Made by a program: the position numbers and the translations under genes. DNA of 64,000 bases, taken from an uncultured Pelagibacteraceae bacterium. GTDB lineage: Bacteria > Pseudomonadota > Alphaproteobacteria > Pelagibacterales > Pelagibacteraceae. The notes under the pieces are model-generated. The model made no database searches, had not been told where the DNA came from, and saw only the letters and a program-made list of their open reading frames with translations. The stretch covers positions 62,001 through 126,000 of the forward strand of contig CACJWN010000002.1 in NCBI GenBank assembly GCA_902597175.1. Reading direction: 5' to 3'. Below, in pieces: positions 17,139 to 25,021 of this stretch; the first letter of the stretch is position 1; each line of letters begins with the position of its first letter.

Positions 17139-18200
17139 ATGAATTCAAGTAAAAGATATAAAAAATCTGAATTAACTAATTTTACATATAATATTTTGAA
17201 GAAAGTAGGCTTAAATAATTCAAATTCTAAAATAATTTCAGACTTAATTATAAGAGCAGATGAAAGAGGAGTTTGGTCACATGGTATTGTTAGACTTCCG
17301 GTCTATGTAAATCGAATTGAAAAAAAAGCAGCTAAAAAGAATCCAAATTTTAAATTTAAAAAAATTTCAAATAATATTTTTCATTTATCTGGGGATAATG
17401 GTCTTGGGTATTTAGCTGCTAATGCGGGTATAAAAAAATGCGTTGCTTTAGCTAAAGAAAAAGGCATAGGTCTAGTTGCGATAAGTAAAAGCAATCATTT
17501 CGGCATGGCCGCCAATTATTTAGAATTTGCATCAAAAAACAAATGTATTGCATGGGTGTACACCAATGCTTCAAAAGCATTACCGCCTCACGGTGCTATG
17601 GCTCCATTTTTTGGCACAAGCCCTTTTGCATTTGGATGTCCAACAAAAAATAAAAATAAGCCCTTTATCTTAGACATGGCTTCATCCTCCGTAGCAAGAG
17701 GTAAATTAAAATTTGCAGCTCAAAAAAAAATCAAAATACCTTTCGGATATGCTTTAGATAAATTTGGGAAACCTACCAATGATGGATCAAAGGCTTTTGA
17801 AGGCATTATGTTGCCTTTTGGAGGAATGAAAGGTGCCGGTATATCCTGGATGATGGATATAGTAGCAGGTATTTTTACTGGGGCAAACCATAGTGGTAAA
17901 GTTAAAAATGCAATCAATGATTTTTCTGGTCCGTCAAATGTAGGACACTTAATGATTTGTATGAGGACAGATTTATTTCAGTCACATAATAGTTTTATAA
18001 AAAAAATTGAATTTGGTTTTAAAAAAGTAAAAAAACTGAAAAAGGCAAAAGGTTTTAAGACAATTTTGCACCCAGGAGAACCAGAATATTTAAATTATCT
18101 TTCAAATAAAAAAAAAGGTATTAGTTTGTCCAGGGGAATAATTATTGAGCTCAATAAACTAGCACAAAAATATAATGTAAAGACCCCTTTTAAAATTTAG
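17139..18200 (+). CDS. Malate/L-lactate dehydrogenase (Ldh2/YlbC-type) family protein
   Basis: This 353-aa NAD(P)-dependent 2-hydroxyacid dehydrogenase belongs to the Ldh2 family (malate, sulfolactate, ureidoglycolate and 2,3-diketogulonate enzymes), unrelated in fold to classic MDH. Family motifs are 'ADERGVWSHGIVRLP' near residue 45, the catalytic-region 'SKSNHFGMAANYLEFA' near 120, 'GTSPFAFGCPT' near 160, 'LDMASSSVARGK' near 178 and 'LPFGGMKGAGISWMMDI' near 228. The substrate is unknown. It is divergent from acnD and overlaps the convergent TcuA-like gene by 11 nt at the 3' end. Confidence 0.9.
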   Translation: MNSSKRYKKSELTNFTYNILKKVGLNNSNSKIISDLIIRADERGVWSHGIVRLPVYVNRIEKKAAKKNPNFKFKKISNNIFHLSGDNGLGYLAANAGIKKCVALAKEKGIGLVAISKSNHFGMAANYLEFASKNKCIAWVYTNASKALPPHGAMAPFFGTSPFAFGCPTKNKNKPFILDMASSSVARGKLKFAAQKKIKIPFGYALDKFGKPTNDGSKAFEGIMLPFGGMKGAGISWMMDIVAGIFTGANHSGKVKNAINDFSGPSNVGHLMICMRTDLFQSHNSFIKKIEFGFKKVKKLKKAKGFKTILHPGEPEYLNYLSNKKKGISLSRGIIIELNKLAQKYNVKTPFKI

Positions 18201-19659
18201 CTGCTGATTTTCCTGCAATCTTTCCAAAAACTGCTCCAGAAGTAAGCCCACTACCTCCAGGATAATTAAAATAAAAAATTCCACCAATTATCTCGCCTGC
18301 TGCAAATAACCCTTTAATAGGTTTTCTAAATTTATTTAAAACCTGGCAGTTTTTATCTACCTTTAATCCTCCGAAGGTAAAAGTTATTCCACATGTAACA
18401 CCGTAAGCATAAAATGGTGGCTTATCGATTAAGTTTGCCCAATTAGTTTTATTTATTTTTAATCCAGTTGTTTTTTTTCCGTCTTTAATTGTTGGGTCAA
18501 ACTTAATATTTTTTGTAACAGCATTATTATATAAAAAGATTGTTTTTAAAGCTTTTGATCTGTTCATTCCTTTGATCTTGTATATTAAATCTTTAATAGA
18601 GTTAGCTTTAATCATTGTTGCAGATTTTACATCATACTCTGGGTATAACATATGGCGTACTTTTTTATCAAAAATTTGCCAACCAACTTGTTTAGGTTGG
18701 TTTATTACTTCACGTCCAAACTTAGCATAAGTAAAATTTCTAAAATCCTCTCCCTCATCAACAAATCTTTCACCTTTCAGATTTAAAACAATTCCCCAAG
18801 GATAACTAATTTTTCTATACTTATTACTAATTTTTAAGTCACTAAACTCAGGACCATTCATATCATGGAAAACCGCATGACATCCTGACCAGTTCCCAAA
18901 TGGCATAGCTCCAATTTTCAAGGCCATACTTAATCCATCACCTGTATTGTGTCTTGTTCCTCTTACTTTAGCTGCCTCCCAGCCTACACCTAAATGCTTC
19001 TTTCTCATTTTTGAGCTAGATTCGAACCCACCACAAGCAAGTATCACAGATTTTGAAAAGATTTTCTTAATCTTTTTTTTATGTAATATTTTGACACCAC
19101 ATACAATTTTTTTCTTAAAAATTAATTCAGTTACTGCCGTATCGTATTGAATCTTAATTCCATTTTTTTTTACTATATTCAATAATGAGTCAACTAGTTT
19201 TTCACCTTGTCCGTTTACTTCTAATGTGAGTCCACCCCAATACTTCATTATTCCGTTTACTTTAAAGGATTGTCTTCCTTTTATTGGTTTAAATTTTAAA
19301 CCTTTTTTACTTAACCAATGTATTGTCTCGAAGCTTTTTGAGGTTAATGTTTTAGATAAATATTTATCCGTCTTTCCTTGAGTAACTTTGATCATATCTC
19401 TAAGGAAATTTGAAGAAGTGTACTTACCATAATCAATTTTTTTTGTATGTTTTAAGTTAGGAATTATTTTTTTTAAATCTGAAAAACCTTTATAGGCAAA
19501 TCTGTAAGCTCCATTAGTGTATCTGCTATTACCACCGCGATCTTTTTTTGAAGCCTTCTCTAAAACTAAAATGTTTTTTGCGCCATTTTCCTTTGCTGAT
19601 ATTGCTGCAGAAAGAGCAGCATTTCCCGCTCCAACGATTACTAAATCAAAGGTATCCAT
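18190..19659 (-). CDS. FAD-dependent tricarballylate dehydrogenase-like flavoprotein (TcuA-like)
   Basis: This 489-aa flavoprotein belongs to the fumarate reductase/succinate dehydrogenase flavoprotein superfamily. The N-terminal FAD site is 'DLVIVGAGNAALSAAIS', followed by 'GGNSRYTNGAYRFAY', which is close to TcuA, the tricarballylate dehydrogenase that makes cis-aconitate. The C-terminal 'YPGGSGLTSGAVFGKIAG' closes the FAD site. TcuA normally needs TcuB to reoxidise FAD, and no TcuB is in the window. It lies downstream of an MmgE/PrpD gene, with an IclR-type palindrome just before its start. The tricarballylate substrate is an inference; other unsaturated or saturated tricarboxylates are possible. 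Confidence 0.75.
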   Translation of the reverse strand: MDTFDLVIVGAGNAALSAAISAKENGAKNILVLEKASKKDRGGNSRYTNGAYRFAYKGFSDLKKIIPNLKHTKKIDYGKYTSSNFLRDMIKVTQGKTDKYLSKTLTSKSFETIHWLSKKGLKFKPIKGRQSFKVNGIMKYWGGLTLEVNGQGEKLVDSLLNIVKKNGIKIQYDTAVTELIFKKKIVCGVKILHKKKIKKIFSKSVILACGGFESSSKMRKKHLGVGWEAAKVRGTRHNTGDGLSMALKIGAMPFGNWSGCHAVFHDMNGPEFSDLKISNKYRKISYPWGIVLNLKGERFVDEGEDFRNFTYAKFGREVINQPKQVGWQIFDKKVRHMLYPEYDVKSATMIKANSIKDLIYKIKGMNRSKALKTIFLYNNAVTKNIKFDPTIKDGKKTTGLKINKTNWANLIDKPPFYAYGVTCGITFTFGGLKVDKNCQVLNKFRKPIKGLFAAGEIIGGIFYFNYPGGSGLTSGAVFGKIAGKSAAKF

Positions 19660-19703
19660 TAGTTTGTTTTATTATATTTATTTAAAAGATAAAGATAAAT
19701 TTT

Positions 19704-19720
19704 GTTTTACAATATAAAAC
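19704..19720. promoter_or_regulatory. Putative IclR-family operator 1
   Basis: GTTTTACAATATAAAAC is a palindrome (GTTTTA-N5-TAAAAC) about 45 nt upstream of the TcuA-like gene. It matches ATTTTATAATATAAAAT (21241) at 14 of 17 bases and GTTTCACAATGCAAAAC (21262) at 14 of 17, both in the iclR control region. Shared palindromes around one local regulator suggest its operators; binding is inferred. Confidence 0.5.
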
Positions 19721-19762
19721 TAAAAATTTATTATGAAACGGATAGCAATATTCTGAATTTAA

Positions 19763-21187
19763 TTATTTAGATAAAAGCTTACTTAATTTAGAGATATCTT
19801 TTACTTTTTCAAGATTTCTCACCAATTCGATAAGGGCTTTTGATTTTTTTGATGGCCACTTGGCGAACTCACAACAACCTAAAAATTTGTCTGCAACTTC
19901 ATCGTAAGACATTGGAATCATAGGGCTTCCTTTACCAAAATCTCCACGACCAGATATTTTCTTTCCATTTTTTAAATAAATATCAATTATTGTAGTCATT
20001 TTGTCGTATCCAGCTGCCTCAGCAACTTTGTTCTTATAAAAATTTACTTTTCTAAGCATTTGCTGAACATCTGGTTTGTTTATTCTTTTGTCTTGATACT
20101 CAGGGATATAAGCACGTCTTTGCACCAAAAGGATAGCCATCGAATATTCCATACTAAACTTCGCTTGGAATTCATTGGTAGGTCTATGGTGGATTAAAGC
20201 GTTTTGCATATTATGGTTAGTGCCTACATCAACCTTAACAACTTCATTTGGCTTAATGTCATGTTTTAAAATTAACTCAAGCATTTTCGTCATTCCCGGA
20301 TGTGTTAATGAACCACAAGGGTGAGGTTTAATTGAAACACCAGGTTTCGAAAAAGTCCATGGTCTTCCGAGCTGGCCTTTTACTGAATTTAAATTGTAGC
20401 CTCCACCATGAGCTTGGAAAAACCCTCTTGGTGACTCCAAAATTTTATCAGTTGCTGACCATCCAAAACCAACTAAGTCGCATGCAACGACGCCACTTTC
20501 AGCAGCTCTCCCTGCATGTAATGGTTTTGTCATTGTACCAAAATTTTCTCTTAAGCCAGCACTCATTGTAGCTGCTATAGCTAAAGATTGTTGGATTTGA
20601 GATACATTATAACCTCTAATTTTTGCAGCAGCAGCAGCAGAGGCTAAAGTCCCGCAAGTTGCTGTCGAATGAAAACCATGTTGATAGTGCCTTGGCGACA
20701 TTGCTTCAGAAACCTTACATTCAACATCCACACCAATTAAATATGCGTTTAAAAAAGCTTTACCATTAATTTTTTTTAACTCTCCCTCAGCAAAAGCACT
20801 TGGTAAACAAGGGGCAGTTGGATGTGTTAACAAGCCATAAACTCTATCTTTTTGAACAGCTAATTGAGTATCGTCATAATCATCAGAGTGTATCCCGGTG
20901 CCATTGGCTAGTGCAGCAAATCGAGATGTCACTTTCATTTTTGAACCAATTACAGTAGCTCTTCCTTTTGCAGAGTTATTTTTAATATGTTTAAATAAAT
21001 AATCTCCAGTTCTTGCTACTGATCCTGATAAAGCTAACCCGAAACCATCTAAAATGTGTTTTTTAGCTAACTCAACAACGTTTTTAGGAATTGATTGATA
21101 CTTATTTTTTTTAACAAATTCAGCAACGTACTTTGTAAGGTTTTTTCCTTTATCTGATTTAATATTTGGTGTGTAAGCTTTTCCCAT
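19763..21187 (-). CDS. MmgE/PrpD-family protein (paralog D)
   Basis: This 474-aa MmgE/PrpD-family protein is the fourth in the window. Its active-site region reads 'IHSDDYDDTQLAV' with 'HPTAPCLPSAFAEG' (about residues 100-135), then 'GFHSTATCGTLASAAAA' near 175 and 'CGSLTHPGMTKM' near 300, as in the broad 'MmgE/PrpD family protein' group. It starts about 93 bp from the divergent iclR gene, next to two palindromes likely bound by that regulator, and it is upstream of the TcuA-like gene on the same strand. It therefore probably belongs to the IclR-controlled set. The reaction is unknown; dehydration, decarboxylation or epimerisation of a carboxylate would fit the family. Confidence 0.85.
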   Translation of the reverse strand: MGKAYTPNIKSDKGKNLTKYVAEFVKKNKYQSIPKNVVELAKKHILDGFGLALSGSVARTGDYLFKHIKNNSAKGRATVIGSKMKVTSRFAALANGTGIHSDDYDDTQLAVQKDRVYGLLTHPTAPCLPSAFAEGELKKINGKAFLNAYLIGVDVECKVSEAMSPRHYQHGFHSTATCGTLASAAAAAKIRGYNVSQIQQSLAIAATMSAGLRENFGTMTKPLHAGRAAESGVVACDLVGFGWSATDKILESPRGFFQAHGGGYNLNSVKGQLGRPWTFSKPGVSIKPHPCGSLTHPGMTKMLELILKHDIKPNEVVKVDVGTNHNMQNALIHHRPTNEFQAKFSMEYSMAILLVQRRAYIPEYQDKRINKPDVQQMLRKVNFYKNKVAEAAGYDKMTTIIDIYLKNGKKISGRGDFGKGSPMIPMSYDEVADKFLGCCEFAKWPSKKSKALIELVRNLEKVKDISKLSKLLSK

Positions 21188-21240
21188 AACAATTTGTAGT
21201 GATTTCTTAGTTCAGCAAAAAAATTATAGATTGTCAACAA

Positions 21241-21257
21241 ATTTTATAATATAAAAT
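21241..21257. promoter_or_regulatory. Putative IclR-family operator 2
   Basis: ATTTTATAATATAAAAT is a perfect palindrome around a central A in the 93-bp gap between the MmgE/PrpD and iclR genes. Its centre is 21 bp, about two helical turns, from the next site (21262-21278), so two dimers could bind on one face of the helix. A match to an AT-rich promoter element is a possible alternative. Confidence 0.5.
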
Positions 21258-21261
21258 GTCT

Positions 21262-21278
21262 GTTTCACAATGCAAAAC
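21262..21278. promoter_or_regulatory. Putative IclR-family operator 3
   Basis: GTTTCACAATGCAAAAC is related to the site at 19704 by 14 of 17 bases. It ends 2 bp before the iclR start codon, so binding here would block transcription or translation start of the regulator itself. That position would suit autoregulation, which is usual for IclR proteins. Confidence 0.5.
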
Positions 21279-21280
21279 AC

Positions 21281-21958
21281 ATGAGCAACATTAAAGTTCT
21301 AGACAAAACTTTTCAGATTTTAAATTCATTTGATGATGCTAATAAAAGTGTTTCTTTAAAAGAACTTTCCTCAACTACAAAGCTTAATAAATCTACAATT
21401 TTGAGGATCTGTAACTCACTAATTAAATACAATTTTTTAATCAAAAATGAAGTTAATGGTAGCTATCGTTTAGGACCAGGCAGTTGGAAATTAGGTTCAA
21501 TTTACAACTCAAACTTTAAATCGGGAGAAGAGATAAGGTCAATACTAAATAGAATATTAGAAGCCACAGGTCAATCAGCTGGGTATTGGGTAAAAGCAGG
21601 TAGTAAAAAAGTTTGTTTGTATAGAGTAAACTCAAAGTCGGAACTTAACCATTATGTAGTTGAAGGGACTACATTTGAGTTAAAATCGGCTACTGGAAAA
21701 GTAATAAAAGCTTATACTCAAAATGATCAAGAGCTTAAAAATTTGATAAATAAAAAAGGTTATATTTATACTGCAGGAGAAAGATTGGATAACATAGCAA
21801 GTGTCGCTGTTCCAATATTTAACAATAAGGAAAATTTTACCGGTACATTAAGTATATCTGGTTGGAGACAATTTTTTACAAATAAATCAGTAGCAAAATT
21901 TCATAAAATTTTATCCGGGTATCAAAATCAAATGAAAAGACTTGTATCTAATGAATAA
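21281..21958 (+). CDS. IclR-family transcriptional regulator
   Basis: This 225-aa regulator has an N-terminal winged helix-turn-helix ('ILNSFDDANKSVSLKELSSTTKLNKSTILRIC', about residues 12-45) and a C-terminal ligand-binding domain. That domain ends with the expected 'IASVAVPIFNNKENFTGTLSISG' (about residues 170-195). IclR proteins commonly sense the acid or aromatic substrate of the pathway they control. It is divergent from MmgE/PrpD paralog D and first in a run with the PEP-mutase-family lyase (8-nt overlap) and the AbrB-type protein. Related palindromes flank it and recur before the TcuA-like gene. Confidence 0.9.
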   Translation: MSNIKVLDKTFQILNSFDDANKSVSLKELSSTTKLNKSTILRICNSLIKYNFLIKNEVNGSYRLGPGSWKLGSIYNSNFKSGEEIRSILNRILEATGQSAGYWVKAGSKKVCLYRVNSKSELNHYVVEGTTFELKSATGKVIKAYTQNDQELKNLINKKGYIYTAGERLDNIASVAVPIFNNKENFTGTLSISGWRQFFTNKSVAKFHKILSGYQNQMKRLVSNE

Positions 21959-22793
21959 AAAAACTCAAACATTAAAAAAGTATTTTAATGATAAAAAATC
22001 TTATAAAATCCCGACTTGCCATGACCCTCTTTCTATTAAGTTAATTGAAAAAAAGGGTTTTAAAATTGGATTTATAGGAGGTTTCGCACTCTCATCTGCT
22101 AGCTTTGGATATCCGGACGCTAGTGTAATTTCTAGAAAAGAACTTGTTGAATCGACTAAACTAATTTGCAATCAATCAAAAATTCCAATTATTGTAGATG
22201 CTGATACTGGTTTTGGAGATTTGAAGAATGTTTTTAAAACAGTTAAGGATCTTTCGCACGCCGGTGCATCGGCTTTAATTCTAGAAGATCAGGTATTTCC
22301 AAAAATATGTGCCTTAACAGATAAAGTAAAATTGCTAGATATGAAAAATGCATCAAAAAGAATTAAGACAGCAATTAAAGCCTCTAAAAAAACAAAAGGT
22401 ATTTTAATAATAGCAAGAACTGATGCTTTAACTAACAATTCAATCAAAGAAGCTGTAAATAGAGCAAATTTATATAAAAAATTAGGAGCTGATGCCATTT
22501 TTATTACAGGGATTAATAATACTAAGCAAGCAGATATAATTTCTAAAGAAGTTAAAAACATACCACTTTTTATAAATATCACAGAAAAAATTAAATTTAA
22601 TACGAATAAAATTAAAAAGAGTAGCTTTAAGTTTATTTTATATTCTCAACAGGTGCTAAATAGCTATGTCGACTCAACAAATCAAACACTTGACTTAATT
22701 AAAAAAAATAAAAACCCTAAATTCAAAAACAAAGCAAGCGATACCCTTAATTTACTAGAATTAAAAAAATATCTAAAAATAAAACAAAATTAA
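21951..22793 (+). CDS. Isocitrate lyase/PEP mutase superfamily protein (PrpB-like) with altered active-site loop
   Basis: This 280-aa TIM-barrel protein belongs to the isocitrate lyase/PEP mutase superfamily. I start at the ATG at 21951 rather than the TTG at 21942. The Mg-binding region 'DADTGFGD' (about residue 82) and 'IIARTDA' (about residue 155) match PrpB (2-methylisocitrate lyase). The catalytic loop, normally K-[KR]-C-G-H, reads 'EDQVFPKICALTDK': the Cys is retained but Gly-His is changed to Ala-Leu. It could cleave a different 2-substituted malate or methylisocitrate analogue, or act as an oxaloacetate-type decarboxylase. It overlaps iclR, so it is probably the main target of that regulator's operon. 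Confidence 0.85.
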   Translation: MNKKTQTLKKYFNDKKSYKIPTCHDPLSIKLIEKKGFKIGFIGGFALSSASFGYPDASVISRKELVESTKLICNQSKIPIIVDADTGFGDLKNVFKTVKDLSHAGASALILEDQVFPKICALTDKVKLLDMKNASKRIKTAIKASKKTKGILIIARTDALTNNSIKEAVNRANLYKKLGADAIFITGINNTKQADIISKEVKNIPLFINITEKIKFNTNKIKKSSFKFILYSQQVLNSYVDSTNQTLDLIKKNKNPKFKNKASDTLNLLELKKYLKIKQN

Positions 22794-22795
22794 TT

Positions 22796-23854
22796 ATGAA
22801 AAATTATTATTTAGCAATGAAGAGAAGTTATAAGAGTATCTTAATAGGTATCTTAGGGGGCTATCTTGCTACATTAATAAATTTACCTTTACCATGGCTT
22901 TTAGGAGCTTTGTTGTTAAATCTTGTAGTATCTTTTACCAGTTACAAAATTACTTTTGATAAAAAAATTTTTCTTCCTGTTTTATTAATAATTGGTGTAA
23001 TACTTGCTGGATCATTTAATATCTCATTATTATATAAAATCCATCTTTGGATATATTCTTCTATCGCAATGATTATATGTACAATTGTTGGAACAGTAGT
23101 TGTTGCATTTTATTTTGTAAAAATTTGTAAATTTAAAAAATATGTTTCAACATTGGCTGCTTTACCTGGCGCATTTGTTGTTATATCAACTGCAATTAGC
23201 GATATTACAAATAATAAAAAAGAAAGAGGCCAAGTAGTTATTCCTCAAGCTACTAGAGTATTATTTGTTGTTCTTTTCTTGCCTTTTATATTTGTAACCC
23301 AAATAGGCTATCAAGAAATAGACTCTTTTGGAAATATTGCTACATATAATTTAAGGTATTTTCTAGAAATAATTTTTTTAATTATTGTTTCCTTAATTGG
23401 AACAAAAGTTTTAGAAAAATTTAGAATACCATCTGCTCCAATACTAGCAGCAATGATAGTCGCTGGTTTTTTCTATACTCTAGAACTAACAACTGCACGT
23501 TTCCCCGATATTTTTATTAATGTAGCTTTAGTTTTTTTAGGATCTGCGATTGGGTGTAGATTAAGTGGTTTAGCACCGAAAGAAATATTATTTTTTTCTT
23601 TTCATGGCGCTATAATGTCAGCAATATTACTAGGTATTGCTGCTATTTTTGCTTACATTTTAAAAATATATTTAGGCTTTGACTTCATGGCTGCCTTTTT
23701 AAGTTTTGCTCCAGGAGGGCTTCATGAGGTAGTAGTTATAAGTGTTGCTTATGACATTGACCCATTATTTGTGACTTACCACCATTTTCTAAGAGTATTC
23801 TTTATAATTTTTTCTGTTCCATTTATTTTGAAGTTTTTGAGGAAAAAAAAATGA
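22796..23854 (+). CDS. AbrB-family (ammonia monooxygenase-like) membrane protein
   Basis: This 352-aa membrane protein has about ten hydrophobic segments in two repeats, each beginning with a 'lPWLLGALL' or 'IPSAPILAAMIV' type turn. 'ALPGAFVVISTA' and 'FAPGGLHEVVVISVAYDIDP' are typical of the AbrB/'putative ammonia monooxygenase' family (PF05145), whose members are probably transporters. It starts 2 nt after the PrpB-like gene and so belongs to the IclR-led operon. A role as an exporter or importer of a pathway acid is a guess from context; the family function is poorly known. Confidence 0.8.
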   Translation: MKNYYLAMKRSYKSILIGILGGYLATLINLPLPWLLGALLLNLVVSFTSYKITFDKKIFLPVLLIIGVILAGSFNISLLYKIHLWIYSSIAMIICTIVGTVVVAFYFVKICKFKKYVSTLAALPGAFVVISTAISDITNNKKERGQVVIPQATRVLFVVLFLPFIFVTQIGYQEIDSFGNIATYNLRYFLEIIFLIIVSLIGTKVLEKFRIPSAPILAAMIVAGFFYTLELTTARFPDIFINVALVFLGSAIGCRLSGLAPKEILFFSFHGAIMSAILLGIAAIFAYILKIYLGFDFMAAFLSFAPGGLHEVVVISVAYDIDPLFVTYHHFLRVFFIIFSVPFILKFLRKKK

Positions 23855-23893
23855 AATTGCATTAACCTTTTCAAGATATAAAATGAAAACTGT

Positions 23894-25021
23894 ATGAATA
23901 AGAACTCAGAAATTAATCTCAAAGAACACAAAATTTTTTTTGTAGGCGGAAAAGTTCAAAAAGTAAAAGATAACAATATTCTTAAAGGAAAAATGTATGT
24001 TGAAAGCTTCATACCCGCAAAATCTAATAATAAAAATATAATCTTAATCCATGGTGGAGGTCAAAGTGGCTCAGGTTTTATTACTACTGCTGACGGAAGA
24101 AGAGGCTGGCTTCATGACTTTTTATCTCACGGTTATTCAGTTTACGTCGTTGACCAACCTGGTAGGGCAAGATCAGGCTATTCAAGCACTCTCTATGGTG
24201 AATATATGGATAGAGAAACTAATATAGAAGATGCGGAGAGAAGGTTCACAGCCATGGCAAAAAAAGGTAATTGGCCTCAAGCAAAATTACACAATCAGTG
24301 GCCTGGAAGTGGGTTGAGAGGAGATAAAATATTTGAGGAATATATGGCCTCTCAGGTCAATACGATGTCAGATCGAGTATATATCGAAGAAATGTCGAAG
24401 TTAGCACTCTCAGAACTCATTGATCTAGTTGGAGAAACTGTTGTCCTTGGCCATAGCCAAGGAGGACCTTTTTGTTGGTTAGCTGCAGATGTTAGACCAG
24501 ATAAAGTAAAAGCTTGTGTAGCTGTAGAGCCTAACGGGCCACCATTTTTTAATGTTTCGTATGGCGGTATTAAACATAGTCATTTAAATAAACAAACTTT
24601 TAAAAAAAATGATTTTGATAAAAAATGGTATCAAACAAGCCTAGAACCAGATAGACCCAACGGCATTACGTATTCACCCCTTACTTATGATCCACCATTG
24701 AAGGATAATGAAAAACTTATACCTAAAATTGATGAAAATAAGACTCCAGAAAATTTAGTGCAATGTTTTCTTCAAAAAGAACCTGCAAGAAAACTTGTCA
24801 ATCTTTCAAAAGTTAAAATCTTAATTTTAACAGCAGAAGCATCTTATCACTCCCCTTATGATCATGGGACTAGTAATTTTTTAAAACAAGCAGGAGTTAA
24901 GCATGATTTTATAAGATTAGAAGATAACAATATTAAAGGAAATGGACACATGATGATGCACGAAAAAAATAGCTCAGATATTGCAAATTTTATAAATCAA
25001 TGGATAAAAAAAGTATATTAA
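23894..25021 (+). CDS. Alpha/beta-hydrolase fold protein
   Basis: This 375-aa alpha/beta hydrolase has the oxyanion-hole motif 'LIHGGGQSGSGF' near residue 52, the nucleophile elbow 'VLGHSQGGPF' near 190 and a likely catalytic His in 'GNGHMMMHEK' near the C-terminus. A long insertion between strands ('DRETNIEDAERRFTAMAKKG' and following, about 105-160) would form a lid. There is no signal peptide, so it is probably cytoplasmic. It resembles uncharacterised esterases near carboxylate-catabolism genes and could release an acid from an ester, amide or lactone. It lies 39 nt after the AbrB-type gene and overlaps the rhodanese gene by 22 nt. Confidence 0.8.
   Translation: MNKNSEINLKEHKIFFVGGKVQKVKDNNILKGKMYVESFIPAKSNNKNIILIHGGGQSGSGFITTADGRRGWLHDFLSHGYSVYVVDQPGRARSGYSSTLYGEYMDRETNIEDAERRFTAMAKKGNWPQAKLHNQWPGSGLRGDKIFEEYMASQVNTMSDRVYIEEMSKLALSELIDLVGETVVLGHSQGGPFCWLAADVRPDKVKACVAVEPNGPPFFNVSYGGIKHSHLNKQTFKKNDFDKKWYQTSLEPDRPNGITYSPLTYDPPLKDNEKLIPKIDENKTPENLVQCFLQKEPARKLVNLSKVKILILTAEASYHSPYDHGTSNFLKQAGVKHDFIRLEDNNIKGNGHMMMHEKNSSDIANFINQWIKKVY

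Noticed and set aside
23866-23884. Fourth IclR-like site before the alpha/beta hydrolase gene
   Set aside because: CTTTTCAAGATATAAAAT needs a one-base insertion to match the motif and is not a palindrome.
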